Of a stretch of 64,000 nt of DNA, positions 22,501 to 37,500 are shown piece by piece. Position numbers and translations under genes: made by a program. Within the stretch, counting starts at the first letter, position 1; the number at the start of each line of letters is the position of its first letter. The stretch comes from Apostichopus japonicus (lineage: Eukaryota; Echinodermata; Holothuroidea; Aspidochirotida; Stichopodidae): positions 6,180,001-6,244,000 of the forward strand of contig NC_092576.1 in NCBI RefSeq assembly GCF_037975245.1, read 5' to 3'. Under the pieces are notes generated by a model. The model worked only from the letters and a program-made list of their open reading frames with translations. It ran no database searches and had not been told where the DNA came from.

Positions 22501-25500
22501 TAAATGAACGCCTGTCCTTCAATGTGATAGACCTACATACCTTCTTCTAGAACAGTAGTTCTACCGTTAATGGAAGATACTTTTGAAGTTAGCTCACAAT
22601 TTTCAACACTAACTTATTGTGAACATTTGCTTTTCTCTGAACCACGTAGTAATTACCCAATAGTCACACCCTCAAATAATTGTCGCAGAGGTCATCATAT
22701 CAGCCTGCCTGAAATAAGTTTGGAGGAATTTGTTTACTTGAACTCTTTCCCTTCAGACCGTCTACTTTAATTTGTTAAGTTGAATGTTTTCGCTTCGTAC
22801 CGACTACTTCAATGTTAGTATATATTTTAATTGGTGGCAAGTAACCACGGGAGATGCATCCTTTTCAGTTGTCTCATACACTGTATTGTTTACATGACAG
22901 GAGCTGGAAAAGGCCAAATCAAGTCTGAGGGCTACAAAAATAGAACTTGAGAAGTCTCAACTGGAATATGCAAAAGAAGCCATGGCTTTACAAGAAGTCC
23001 TGAAGCAGAATAGGGAAGCCTTACATCAGCAAGCATTGGTAAGTATGATAAAGCATAGTAAGTGAATTATTAAAATAGATTAGTGTGTATGTGTAGCCAG
23101 CATACCATTAGTAGCAAAAGAAGTGTGTTTGTAAAGTGAGCAAAACATTGTGACGAGACCATTACTGTGCTGAATTTATGATCAAACTTTCCACTGTCGG
23201 TGTAACAAGGTGACAGCACAAGCTTGAGCTTTACAAACCATAGTTCAATAATTTTCACAAATGTCCTTAATTCATGCTACAAGTAGTGTGAAGTGAGTAA
23301 TGAGTACATTCACCTATTCTAAACTCAGTTGCTTCTATCAGCTAAAGACTTAATTGGTGTAACTTGACAGGTGACAGAACTGAGGTTCTTTTTTTTAATG
23401 TGACAGTACAACAAATAAGATATTTCCTATGTTGTTTATTTGCAGGCTTCATCCGCCTCTGTAACGGAGGAAGCCACCATACTAGCAGAACGCGAAACTC
23501 TTGACATATCACAGGGATCAAATTTGGCAGGTATGATCACAATAAAAAGATCATTGCTGCTGCCCTGTGTTAAATTTCCAGGCAGTAGGTTTTCTTATGT
23601 AAGGGATGGGGAAGGGGTGGTTACACGAGTCAATGTAAGCAGTGTAGGATTGATTGTCAAACTATCACTTCTGTTCAGATATTAAAATTGTCAAGTGAGC
23701 TCTGCAGAGGTGTAAATAAATCAAGGATTATCATAAAAACAGGTGAAATCTCTGTAATTTCTTGCCGATGGCAGAAGGAATCTTTGTGATGATGGTGATG
23801 ACGTGTGTGTGTTTGTGACACTTGCTCGTAAACCCTTTAACTTCAGAAGGATAACTGGGTTTATTTCATATTTGGTATGTAGGTTGCCTGTATTGCTTTT
23901 GTGAATATCAAAAGCCATTTGAGGTCAAGAGCGGGGAAAAAATTAGCCTGTTCGATTCTTATATGTGGTTATGAATTTCTGTGATTAGTTCAGCAGAATC
24001 TATTGTGCTGGTGGAGGCGAAAGGTCGCTTAGGGGATGTCTAAAAAACGAACATAACAACCACTGAGGGTCATATGATGTGCTCCATGGTAGCACCTAAC
24101 TTCGATCCAACTCATTTGTGTGCCTTTATCCCTTCTACAGCTAATGTCATAATTTGATAACTGCCACAGTCCTGCAAAAAACTTAGCCTCACACATACAT
24201 TTTACTAAGTGTTGCACGTATCGATGTTTACTGCAATTGTTCAATTGCAAAATTGCTGGTTCCTTTAAAAGATTGAACTGCAGATGAAACACTTACAGAA
24301 TATCAGGACTGTACATGCACATTGTACATTGACATAAGTAGTATAGAACAGGATTCGCTGTTCCTTAGCAACACACATCTAATTGCCTTACATGGCCTCA
24401 CAGATGCAGAACAAGCATTTTCAGAAACAGAGCAAATAAATATCAAAATCGTCTACTCAAGCAACTAATATTGAACTATACAGTAAATGTCATAGTATAT
24501 GTTATAGTGGAGTTTTGTTGTTTAAGAAACTCCTACATGTTCTGACAAAGTGTTAAAGTAACAAACCTGTTTAGGAGCAGCAGGAGCACATCACAAGATC
24601 CTGCATGGTTTGTATGTTTTTCTAGTGTGTAGTGTGATGTCTATATTTACATATATCCCTGGGATCAAGGAGCAAATAACATATCATATCAGCACCTCAA
24701 GGGCTTTCTTGTGAACTATTGTAGAAAATGAAAGCCTTACCTAATTCCTCTTTATAGTGTTTGTACTTTCATGTCATCAAGTGAGAAAGATCACACCCTC
24801 CTAAAATATGCAGGGTATAATTTGATGATTTTGAATCATTTGGCCCTAAATATCATCTGAAGCCCATTGCTATGTTATAAAACAGTGACAGTTAAAGATG
24901 CTATGGTAACACTGATGCTTGTTGTGTATGTGAGCAGTTACATCAACAGTACTTTAACCAGAGGGGAACCTATCCCAGCAGTTACTTGCCTTAAATACAT
25001 TATATATGCATCACAAGAGTAGTTGCAAGCAAATAACCCTGGCTGAAGTTCATACTGCAGATGAAGAGCAGTATCAATCTAAAAAGAGTCAGCGCTTACA
25101 TGGTTTGATGACAGGGAATCGTGTGACATAACACCACAACGATGAAAGAAAAACAGAGAGGCATTGTTTGTTGTTGATAATTTATTTTGATTGCTCACTA
25201 TAACAGAAAAGTGCTGACTTTGCATGTTAAATTGTTATCCTGATGAGATCCATTTGATTTTTTGTCATCTTGACCTCTGCTCACCTCAAATGACGTTCGA
25301 CTTCCACCAAAAACAATGGGTTCTTGCAATCACTATAAGAAAGACTCATGCAAAGTATGAGTATGAGATGTAACCTATCTGAGGATATCATGTTTACAAG
25401 GTTTTTGTTTATAAGACTTTACAGAGTGTGACTTCCACCAAAACAGTGGGGTTATTGTGCTCATTATAGGGAAGCCCCTTGTGAAATGTTAGAATAAATA

Positions 25501-28500
25501 TAGTTTCTTATCTTGAGATATCTTGTTTACAAGGAATTCGGGTTTGACCCCTAGTGACTTTATATGAGCTCTTACTTACATCAAATAATGTAGAAACCTT
25601 ACATTACATAAGGCTACCCTACCTTGGATGTATGAGCTTATTTGGTGTTCAGGTCCTAGTGATACAATATTTTGAGGTTTCCAGTTTCTCTCTGCTGACC
25701 ATTGACCTTCACCCAAAACAATACGATTCTTGTACTAATTATGGGAAAGCCACAAGCCAAATAACATAACTTTAGAAGTTACACACTTGACAACGGCAAG
25801 CAATAAACAAATATTGAAAACATCACAGATTTCACAAAAATATCATCTCAGCTATTGAACTGATTGAAAAGAAATGTACTTTGTTATTCGATATTAATAC
25901 TTACAAAACAATCAATAATCTAGTTATAAATAGGAATGTGATCTCACCTATTATTTAAAATTCGGTATTTTCAATTGGTTTGCTGTGCGGACTGGGATCC
26001 TTAACTATATGTTTTTGTTACTGTTATTTACATTTCAGCTGATTACGGAAGATTAATGGTCAATGTTGCTGAAAATCTTACTCTAGACAGCACTCTGAAA
26101 TTAGCAACTCTGTTTGGTCTACCACCGGCAGAAACTGATATGCTACGCCGCGTTACTCAGACAGAGACGCCAGGAATCACTCTGATTAAATTCATGAAGA
26201 CACGAAACATCATCAATATGTACGATGTCACTAACCTACAAAAGGGTTTGGTTTATATTCACCTAAACCAAACAAATGAAGATCTCTTAGTTCCATATCA
26301 GTCTAAAGTTGACCCCTTTCAATGTGAAGACAACCAATCACCACAACTACTTGACTGGCCTGGTAAGGATGAAGAAAATTATGTAACCAGAATACAAAAA
26401 CACAAAAATAGTACAGTACAGTAAAAATTCTAGAAATTTGTGTAAGTCGGAGGTTAATATTCAGCTTTCGGGCAATTTGTTATTTTAAACTATTAATTAT
26501 CATGGTGTTTGTATGGTGAAAGTTATTACAAGGGGATCTTTGAACCAAATGATTGGTTGCCATTTGATTCCTTTCTTTATAATAGAAGATTGAAAATAGC
26601 AAATGCCCAAAAATCTAGGTCCCAAGGATTAGCCAATATTTGTAGGATCCATTAAAACATCTGGTTTCTCAGACACGTTGCTAGATTCTTTTTATACTCA
26701 TGTTGTCTGATGCAATTCGTCTAACAACATAAAGCTTGTGTTACATATCTATTACATTTTGTATGAAGATTCCTTCAGTAATACCTCTTTCATAAATCAA
26801 CTGCAAGGCTTTTGTATTGATGAAGAACTTTAGATTATCAGGGATTAATTTTATTTATCAAGTATCACATCGAAAATGCTATGCAAAATTGGCGAATTGC
26901 TATGCGAGTGCAAAGATGAATAGCAGTTTTAATACACATGAACAATAGCACATATAGGAGACAAAACTATATGCACAACTTGAGCAATAAAATATTCTCT
27001 GATTAGAGATGAATGTGGCATAGTACAGCTGATTTTGTTTTTAAACGGCAAAGCTTCATTTAAGGTGGTTGTGTTTCCATTATTCTGTTTTCAGTTGAAA
27101 AAGTCAAACTTGACCCTGATGATGAATCAACTCTATATCAAGGTTCTGATGAAAGAGAAGAAGATCATGACCACAGTAAGGAGAGTTTGATAGAGAGAAC
27201 AGAGAGAGAAGAACTACCAAAACAAAGAAAAGATTCACAAATACTTGAAATGAGGCACCGTCATTCATACATTGAACACAGGATAAAGTGTGAAGGTGGA
27301 ACTATTAGCATCATGGGGGTACATCTGACCATTCCTGAAGGCGCTTTATGCTTTGATCGTGTAATAGCTGTTAAAGTGATCTATGATCCCACCATATCCC
27401 TCCCTGGAAGTGCTCGTAGGGGCAGAATGACACCTCTGATAAAACTAGAGCCAGAAGGACTCATCCTAAAAAAGCCAGCCCAGCTGACTATTCCTCACTC
27501 AGCTATTATCCCTGAGCCAAATCGACATGATGCTATTATCTTCACTGGTCTGAAAGATGAAGAACATTTACAAGAAGGTAAGATTGTGACCAATAAGCAC
27601 TTTAAATGGAATCGATGAATGGACCAGGCGAAGTATAATGAGTTATGATGAAAATCAGTTCGGTTGAATTCAAAATATATATCATCTAATATGCTCTGGA
27701 TATTTACTGCCTTTAAGTTTAACAAATAGTATATTTTATGTAATATTACTCGTTATAGGTGAAGTAACTTGGACTGAAGAGAAATCTATTGATTGGGAGC
27801 TAGACACGGAGAAGATCAGACTTGATATTAACATCCTGAGCTACGTCTTTGTTAATTTAGTCAGCCAAGAAACAGAACAGAAGCATATATTCCGTATTGT
27901 TCCATTTATTAATGGGATACTTGATGCCAAAGCTGATGTCTTAATAACTGTTTGTTTCTGTAAGGACAGTGATAAAGAGTACAAGGTGAGGATTATCTCC
28001 TGTTACCATGGTGGGTCAGTTTTGTTCCATGATGTGATTTGTAAGTCAGGTACTGGCAATGTTACTTTCTTTCATGATTTGTATAGTGACTGGCAAATAA
28101 TGAAGTGATTTGATAAAGGCACATTTGTGTGATACAATTTATTGATTCATCGTAGCACATCAAAAAGACGTATATGTTACATTTGAAATGCAAATATTTA
28201 AACATGCCGCTGACATAAAACATGTTTCTGCCAAAAGTGTTTGTTCTTAGATGAAACTGACAGTCATAAAGGGAGAATGCTGATAGTTTTATAGAGGGAC
28301 CGATGATGGTATTTTACTAACATTATTATTATTTCTTTTTCCTACAAAATATGTGTGTCCTCTCAAAACTATGCATTTGACCCAATTTTGATGAAACAAT
28401 CAACATTGGTAATGGACCAAATTAAGGAAACAAAGATGATGTTACTTGCTATAACAGTATTGATCTCTCTGTAAGGAGTGAAGGTGCAATAAATTGTAAA

Positions 28501-31500
28501 ATTAACTCTCTGCTTGTTTCTTTGCAATTACCATATTCATGTTCTTATGTTTTAGTTGCTGTTAAAGGACTACCATTCCAAACTATGTCTAGGAGACTAT
28601 ACAACATTTTCAATTACCCGGACATTGAATAACGGCAAAGACCGTGTTTCTTACATTGATCTGATCATGTCAACAACACCCGGTGATGGTTACCATCTAA
28701 CGACGGAAGAATCAACAAAGGTTTGTAATTACCAATGCTTTAAAGTTTGTCTTTTAACATTACTAGACTTGTAGTTAAGGATTGGTTACCTAAAGTGGAT
28801 CGAATTGTGTATCAGTTAGAGTGTTGCCCTACTAATATATGGTTTCTGGTTCCAAATGCCAGAAGAAACCACAATATAAGCAAACTTCTGTAGTACAACG
28901 TTGTTTAGCAGGATCTTGTGTGGGTTGGTATTCTTGTTTTATATGAATAAAGAAGTGAAGTTTGGTCCTATGTTCTTTAGTTTGGTTTTGCAAAAAGCTT
29001 CTTTTTACCGTGGCTTTAAGTTGGTGATGATGAACGCAGATGTCTATTATTCACCTACATTTGTATTTGAGGCAGTGTTCAATTATTGTGGCACTCTCTC
29101 CAATCTTGGATTGAGTCTTGATTAAGTGGCTGTCCCGAAAGCAGGAATATTGGAGACAAACAAATAATAATAATATCTCTGCACACTCATAAAACAGAGA
29201 ATGAATGATATAAGGCGGTGTTCATCCCCAATGACATGAATACCCATAGAATATATTTATGTAGAATACCTACCCCTGGTAACAATCTAAACCAAATAAT
29301 GTTATGGAATTCCTATTTACAATAGGAAATATGGTCTTCACTAGCTCCCGATAAATTGTAAGGATTTGTACATCACCACATGTCATTTCCCTCGTTAGTA
29401 TATCTTATATGTAACATCGTTCCTCTGAATACTTAACAAGCAGTCTCATCCTCAGTATCTTTTATCTATTAGCATGTTGACATCGATCACCTCTGTGCTG
29501 CCAGTAGAGTCTCTCATCAGTTTAGACTTGGTAGGGACAAAGATGGAGACACTGACATGGTTGATGTGAAGTTAAAAGTATCACAACATGAAATGAACCA
29601 GACAGACCTTAACCTCCAATCGAAGGTGAGCTATGTCTGCTAATCGTCTTCCAGCTTTTTGTGTTCTCATATGTTTCTTCATTACAAGACATTAGAGCGG
29701 CATCTTTTCCCATTTGCTCATTTCTTTGCTTAGTAATGTCCTGTCTGATGGAAGTCTTGCAGCTGTTTCGAAGCTGAAATAAACAACACCTCTGTTGTGT
29801 CATTGAATAATGTCAGCACTGTGACTGAATTAAAGCTTTTCTTCGTCATGTTCTTTCCTGATCCTTTTTTTTTGTAATATTCATTGTAGATAATAATTAA
29901 ATTTAGTTTAATTGTAGTATTCTTTTATTAATGTATTTTTTTCAGTCACTCCGGTGAACCTGGTATTCTTACGTTTGCCATTTGATCCTGACTCTTCCAT
30001 GTGGCTTTGTAAATAATGAGTAACTTAGAATGCAGTGAATGGCTAAGAAAGTGTACATATAACCTATGTGTTTATTACATACACAGGTCAACAGTTATGG
30101 GAATCTTTATTTTGTGGGTATCTTAGGTACCAATTTAAGAATACTGCATAAATAATATGTATGTTGTCATCAGCATTCCGTTTTCTTTTGGGAATTCACA
30201 CATTTATTATGTGTTGTTCCATGTTTGCTACAGCCCTATTTTTCTACATTACGTTCCTACTGTAAATCCAATCACTCTTAGGGGTGTGATAGCTGGCATA
30301 AGTGAATGTTAAACATTCTTACCCTTAAAGTTTCCATCAGTCATATAATAATTTATTTTTGTTTTCTTTCAGGTGAAAAACATTCTCTTATCTCCGGAAA
30401 GCCAGAAATTTCTTAACCCAGGTGAGTTTTATGTGGAAGTGCAACAAATGGGTGGACTTATCTAGTTTTAGAAGTCAACCCTGACCAGCATCTAGGTGAA
30501 GTTGGAAGAAGAAAAATAAGTGATCATTATTCTTTTACATGCACCAGGTAAGTATGTATTAGTTGAGATAAAAACGTAAACACAAGTAGAGCATACGGAC
30601 CCGTAAGTTTCTAAGTGAAGGTGAAAAGATAACAGCATTTGGTTTCAACAGTAGACACACATAAGTGTTACTTATATCAACTTTGTTTTTTTGAAACATT
30701 TAATCAACATTTGAAGAAATTTTTTTTACTGCTGAACCCGAAATAATCCTATTTGCATGCTTCCATGTTTAGTTAGTATGATCACTTCCTACTTTGTAGC
30801 TCAAGCAACTTTCAAAGTGAAGCTATATAATACTAGAATTTATCCACAAGCTAAGGTTTCAAGTTAAAAAGTTGCACGCAAGTTTTGGACAGTGTACTTA
30901 CCCAATTTATCGTGTGCACGCACGAGAGGTTGACTTGCATTCCAAAGTTCTCAATGATGGTTACATGCTTTTTGTGGGCCAGTCGTGTACTTGTGCGTGT
31001 TAGCTGTGAGCATTGCTCATTGTCCGAACCTAGCACTCAATTAGCATGTGCTTCAGGCAGTCTACTTTTTAAATGTGATATCTAGTATTTGCTATTTATT
31101 TTTTTCGAATGTTAATTGGATGTTATGTCCTCACTTTCAGGCTTACAAAAATATAAAAAAATGAGAGGAGACATTGGAAAGCTTCTGGATAAAGAACATT
31201 GTAAAAAGCTAGGCAAGTGGTTTGCACTCACGCCAGCAGAGAATGATCAAATTCAGAGAGCAGCAGAATCTGGAAAGATGCTGATGGAAATATTGGATGA
31301 AAGAGAGCTCATTATGCCAGACAGGATGATCGGAATGTATGACGGATTGAGAGATATTCGCTTTAATGAGGGGGTTACACTGTTGCTGGAGTACATTGAT
31401 ACATTACAGGAGAAGGGTGGACAGGTAAACGAAGGAGTGAAAGATGATCATAAGAAAATGGTTTGTGCTCTACAAAAACTAGTTAAGACTTACACTTCAA

Positions 31501-34500
31501 GCTTAAAGCAAAACAAAAGTCAGTTTGCATAAACTCAAGAACTTAGACTGGTTAGAACCTCTAGTACAGAATGTACTTTCTGTTTTAAAAGTATTATTTT
31601 TGCTATCATGCGAGTCTGTCTGAAATGTCTGCTGACTGAAACTTAAGTTTGTAGAGATCACATGTGCAAGAAGTCTGTGTAGAATATTCACTGCAGCCAA
31701 ATCAAATGCAGTAATTAGTTTTCTATCTTCATGAATGTATGATCGAAAATGTGAAATTGTTAAACAATTTGTAATATTTCAACATTGTTTCAGTTACAAA
31801 ATCCCGCGAAAGAGGAAGTAATCTCAAAGAGGGAATCAGAATGGTCAGTAAATTTAAAAAAATTGATAGAAGAGGGATACCAGAGGCAGAATGTCCAAAG
31901 TGCCCTGAAATTGTCTCATGGGAAACTAGTCTTGGGAAGACGGATTTTGTCAAAGGAAGTACATGGTAAATATACCTTATGTATTTAGCTACATGTGTAT
32001 TTCTGTTCTATCTCTTCCTGGTATAAATAACCGCCACCTCATCTGACATTCTACGGCCACATTTCAAGCCCTTGCTGTTTCAGTGTTCATGGAAGAAAAA
32101 GTATTTTTATTTATTTTATTAGGAATATTACTCACATAATAACTACAAAATAGAAAATTGATTCAGATACCTTTTATAAACTTAAGTGTTATTATTTTCA
32201 TGTCAAACATTAAATGACTACTGTTCACTGCCCATTAAGACGTATATTTAAGTTTTATATTATATTTGGTATTTGCAAATAGAAAATAATAGCAGTTTTG
32301 TGTTAGAGAGGCTGTTTTCATAATGTGTGTCGAAACAGTTTATGCATCAACACATCTTCTATTGAAGTGACAAAATACTTTCCTTTCACTTGAAATATAT
32401 TACTTTTCTCCTCTAGAGAAACCGCCTTTGTTCACAGGATCCAATTTTTATAAAGAGCAGTACTTTGATCAGCATGGAGGAGAGGTGGTTATCGCAGGTG
32501 TCATTCTGCGTGTACCAGCTGGGGCACTAGACACTGAAAGGATTGTTAGTCTGTGGGTTTCTACTGACCCTGCCAGTCAAGGACCTATCTCAAAGAAGAG
32601 TTTAAGATTGACCCCTTTTGTGAAATTTGGTCCAGAAAGCCTTACCTTACAAAAGCCTGTCACCTTGATTATTCCACACTGTGCTTTAACTCCAGCTGAC
32701 CAGATGGTTATTGATGTGTATTCAGGTGTATTACAAACAGGTGTGTCTCGGTTTCTTGTGATTTGTGCTTTATAAGTCCATCGATCATATTATTTCATCA
32801 CTTTAACGTTACCATGAACTTAATACGTACTATATATCTACCAGAGTGTTTCACACAATTTGAAATTTGTTATGCCAATAAAGATGTCGTATGAGGTCAG
32901 CAAGATCAAAGCTTGAAAACCTTCTAAACCTGCATAACTGCAAAAGTAATGCTGGGATGTGAAAAATGTGAAAATGCTTGTTATGTGAAATCACCTGAGT
33001 ACATGAACACTATAATTGGCAAGAAAACCACTAAATTTCATTCTGGCTGTCTGGTTCCGTGTAATGTAGAAATTATTATTCATAAGAGGGACGTATGGTA
33101 CGAGCAATTTATTTTTAATATCTTGCCAGAAGCAAAAGGAATCTATGCAATGGTCCTGGCATGTGTGTGTGTGTGTGACACTTGTTCGTAAATATGGTGA
33201 CTGAAAAGTTAATTTTGGATTAACTTCAAACTTGGTTTGTGGATCTGTCTTTTTGAGTACAAGAACCTCTTTTCTTTTCTGCGACGGCCAATGGTTAGGT
33301 GAGGTCAAAGAGGTCATAATTTGACAACCTTGTAAACACGATAACTCAAAAAGTAGTAGTATGTAGAAGCCTATTGACATTGGCAGAGATCAAAGGTCAC
33401 ATGAGGTGAACAAGTGTTAAAGTATGTAATCCTTGTAAGCATGTTATCTCCAAAAATAAAGCTACAATTAATCGGTGAGTTCTCAGATGTTATGATTTTC
33501 TTTTGGTAAACATAGTTTGGTCAATTTCATATCAGTTCAGTTTGTGAATGGGCCCAATATAAAATAAATCTTAAGTGATCTCTAACAATACATAAAGTCA
33601 TCCAGGAAATGACATATGCTTTAAATAGTTGATACTCTTGTTTTGGGTGCTTTAAGCACTTTCCAGTGGCCAAATAACAGTTTCACTCTCTAGCTTAAAA
33701 GGGTCAACAGGTTATCTCTAGTGGTGACGTTGATTTAAGCAGTAAGTTGTGAGAATATTTCACAGTGTATTAAAAATGTCATGTCAATCTCATTCATTTA
33801 TAACAATTATTAAAGGAGTGGTTGGTGTCAGAGTTGATTTTAGAGCTCAAAATTGGTAAATAAATGTCCAACTGCTCATACATTCATGTGTCTATTCTTA
33901 ACGTAGGAAGACTGTTCTTTCTGGATATTTAAACAGTTTGGAATACACGTTTGTTTACTGTAAAATCCTTACCAGTGACTTTAATTAGTTGATATCCACA
34001 AGTGATACTGCAGATAAGAGGTAAAAATCTCTGATCTTTTCTACGTACATTTCACCATGTTATAAAACGTTACCAGTTAGCAAATTGTTTTTGAAATTCC
34101 CATCAGATAAAGTTATCAAATGGAGCCAAGAAAGGAATCACCTCATCTGCTCTATGAATAGTCAACACTTTGCAGTTGAAGCTGGGAAACCTTGTCTCAT
34201 TGGTCTTCACGTCCCTTTCATTCCCAAGATGCTGAAGCGTGTCTGTGTCTTACCGATTGTAAACAGAGTTTCTGAATCGGGGGATCAATTGACAATCCAC
34301 TTTTGGTTTTATAATGATGACTCACTGGAACATAAAGTAAGTAGTAGATTTGTCAGCTCAAGTGTTATTATTAATTATGTCACAGATTCCAGTTATCTGT
34401 CTTAACTCAAGCTTAATTGATTTCAAAGTTAAGTGGACTGATAAAGTTTCAACTAGAAGCCTACAGCATAAAACCTTTCTGGAAGGTCAGATTGTAATCA

Positions 34501-37500
34501 TATAGTCAAGGGAAGGGTCATGTGAGATAAGCTGGCTCAGGCTGTCTGTGGCCATTGATGATTGGCAATCAACTTTGTACTGGACAAAAAACAATGATCA
34601 GATGTCCTATAATAACAATTTAATGCTCAACTTTTTCTTGTGTGTGGTCAATGACAACTGACAGCAACTGTTGCAACAGACAAAATTGTAAGCACACCTT
34701 GACCAGGTGTCCAATATTAGAGAGTGAAGAGTTTATATTTCAGAACATATACCATGAGACTATAGTCTTTGATAATCCATCTAGCAGACAATCAATGTAT
34801 AATTGTATGATAATAATAATGACAGCTCCCTGATTTCAGTTTATATTCCCCTAATTAAGTGGGGATTCAATTACAAGCTTGTGGATGTACAACAGAACTC
34901 AGACAGAGTTTAATAACACATAACTTGGTCCAGTTAATCAACCAGATAAGAGATTGGACAGAAAATATGTACAGAGAGTTAGACTTTATTACCCTCATGT
35001 ATCAGATATTATAGTAGCTGCTGGTTTCACCAAATAATGGCAACACCAATTAATAATGAGAGGGTCATACCAGGGAGCTGTTATTGCTTCCTGGTCATAC
35101 ATTGGACAACTAAGCAGTGTATCAGTGTATGTATTGTTGGTCATGTTTAAATAAACATTAATGATAAATGCAATATTAAATTGCTTCATTTCTATTTTAA
35201 CAGAGCCTTATCAATGAAGAAATCTATCAGCAAAAGGGATCCATAATTCAAAATCCTGTGTCTGTTCAACTCAATTCTATGACTTCAACTTTACAAGTTT
35301 GCACTAACTCCAGTACCTCACAGTGTAAACCAAGACAAGTGGTTAGTACTGTTTGTCAAAAATTCTTATATATTTTATGTCAACATGTAAAGAAAGCATG
35401 TAACTCCTGTTCCACGGGTAATTTGGAATTGTTGGAAGAATACTTTTATGCATCTGTTGAGTGGAATGTAATAGTGCTAGCATATGTTATTATATTGTAA
35501 ACTATTATGTATATTTTACATTTATCACAAATAAGCATATCCTATGTTATATTGAAACTGTTTCTTTCTCAATTTGTAATGATACTCAATGAGATTATCA
35601 CAGTATGGTAAAAGTTACTTCGCATGATCCATTTATACATCTGGATGAAAGGGGCTGTTTAGATCAAGTGCCTAGGCCAAGGTCACAGATTAAAAATCCG
35701 TGCAGGACTGGAACCTGTAATCCTTAGATTGTCAGCATATTCACTTTAACCACTTTACTATCAACATAATTGCTTTATAGTCTCACGTTTTATAAATTTA
35801 TAATAAAATATCCTTTGCTTATTCTCCCCAAAGGATGTTGCCATGGAAAACTTATGGTTAAAGAACAGACACAAGGAAGAATTTCATCTTCAGAATCAAG
35901 GGATCAAAGATACTGTCAATCTGGAAATAGTAGCAGGATATGGGAAGTTTTCGAAGAATTTGTTCAAGCTTAGTATTGAATTGCAGGTAACTTGATTTGA
36001 CTTAATGGAACAGAACTAAAGATCTGAATATGAGGAGTTTCACAATTTACTTTGGATCTTTCTTAGCTACTGCAACTCCTTTTATATTTAACGTGTTTGA
36101 TTATTGTTTACCCTTTTTAACATTCTCGGAGAAAGTCATTTTTGGTTGTTACACTGAAGGCATAGTAACCTGGTCGTGCTGGCGTCTATGTGTGGATGTG
36201 ATGGGCTAGCTTGTAAACATGATATCTCGGTAGGTAGATGCCCAATGATGTGTAGATGTAGATGTGCCCTATTGTTTTCACATCTCATGCATATTAATGA
36301 GTGGGCAGACCTTAACATAAAAATGTTAATATGGCAATATGTCTTCAACGGTATGTCTGATTTAGTTCATAATTGGTTTGGTGTTGTAAAGTACACAGTG
36401 GGTACATGTTAATTTTGTAACAATAATTTTGACCTCAATAATATTGATGAGTGGGTGGGGCTTAATGGGAAATCATCTTTAACTAATTATAAATATGATA
36501 TCTCAAGAAACACAAGTTGAATTAATGTCAAACTTGGTAGGTAGATGCGCAATGGTGTGTAGATGTTCTAGATTCTCATTTTATGAATATTGATGACTAG
36601 GCAGGGCTTAGTTTGGTGCATGCAGGTATGGTGATGTTAAAGCACATGGGCATATTTTCATGACGTCTCCAATTTTGGGTCATCAATATTCCTCAAATTG
36701 CAAAAAAAATGGCTTTTAAACACATGCCAAGAACCCAAATGATTTTCATCCTTGACATATCATACAATTAACCGTGTTGGTTTATGTGTTTATCATGCAT
36801 TTTAATCAGTGAACATGAATTCTTAATCAGATATATCTGAAATAATATGTTTAAATTAGCTTTACTCATGTACTTGGATAATACAATCTTAGTATATAGA
36901 TACATACTTATGGGATCATATAGTTTGACCGCATTAATATTCTTGTTTGTATCTGTTTTTTATAATAAATCTTAACATGATAACTCATTCCTGGTACCTT
37001 CATTAATGTGTTGCCGCATTTAATAGTCAGTAGACAATCCTCCTCAGTTGGATATGCACAAGTTCATGAATATTAACATGTATGGCTTACCAAACTATGT
37101 ATATGTTGAGGCATTTTCTGGTTTCGTTTCTATTGAAATCTCTACTCTGTGGGTCTTAATTGATGAACTGATTTTCATTGTAAAGGTTTGAAGTGTAATT
37201 AGCAATGCCAGTAAAAATCTTATGACTAGCCGTCTTCATGTCACAAATGTACAGAAAATACACTGTATAGGCATTAAGTCGTAATTAGCATATCTTAAAT
37301 TTATTAGTTTAAACCGCTTTTCGAGGTGAAATATGCACAAACTAGTTTTCTAGAAGAATCATATAAAGATTTCCTCTCTGTTTCCTCTTCACAGATTGAC
37401 AAGTTACGACACAATGACCAAATCACATCTCCATTCCAGCTCATTCTACCTGAATGTGAGTAATTAATTATTTTAGCATGTTAATGCAGCTAAAGATTTG

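Larger units (their letters stand above)
6297..24800. repeat. Copy 1 of a large direct segmental duplication
   Basis: Reading in order, this stretch matches 42026-64000: tandem array, two hAT MITEs, last ML exon, SINE, retrotransposon relic, a 240-bp repeat, then exons 1-6 of gene A. The second copy extends past the window, so the right limit is unknown. Similarity is mosaic by eye: near 99% around 18.6-19.5 kb, about 95% in the 5' flank, and much lower right of about 23.38 kb. Confidence 0.85.
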
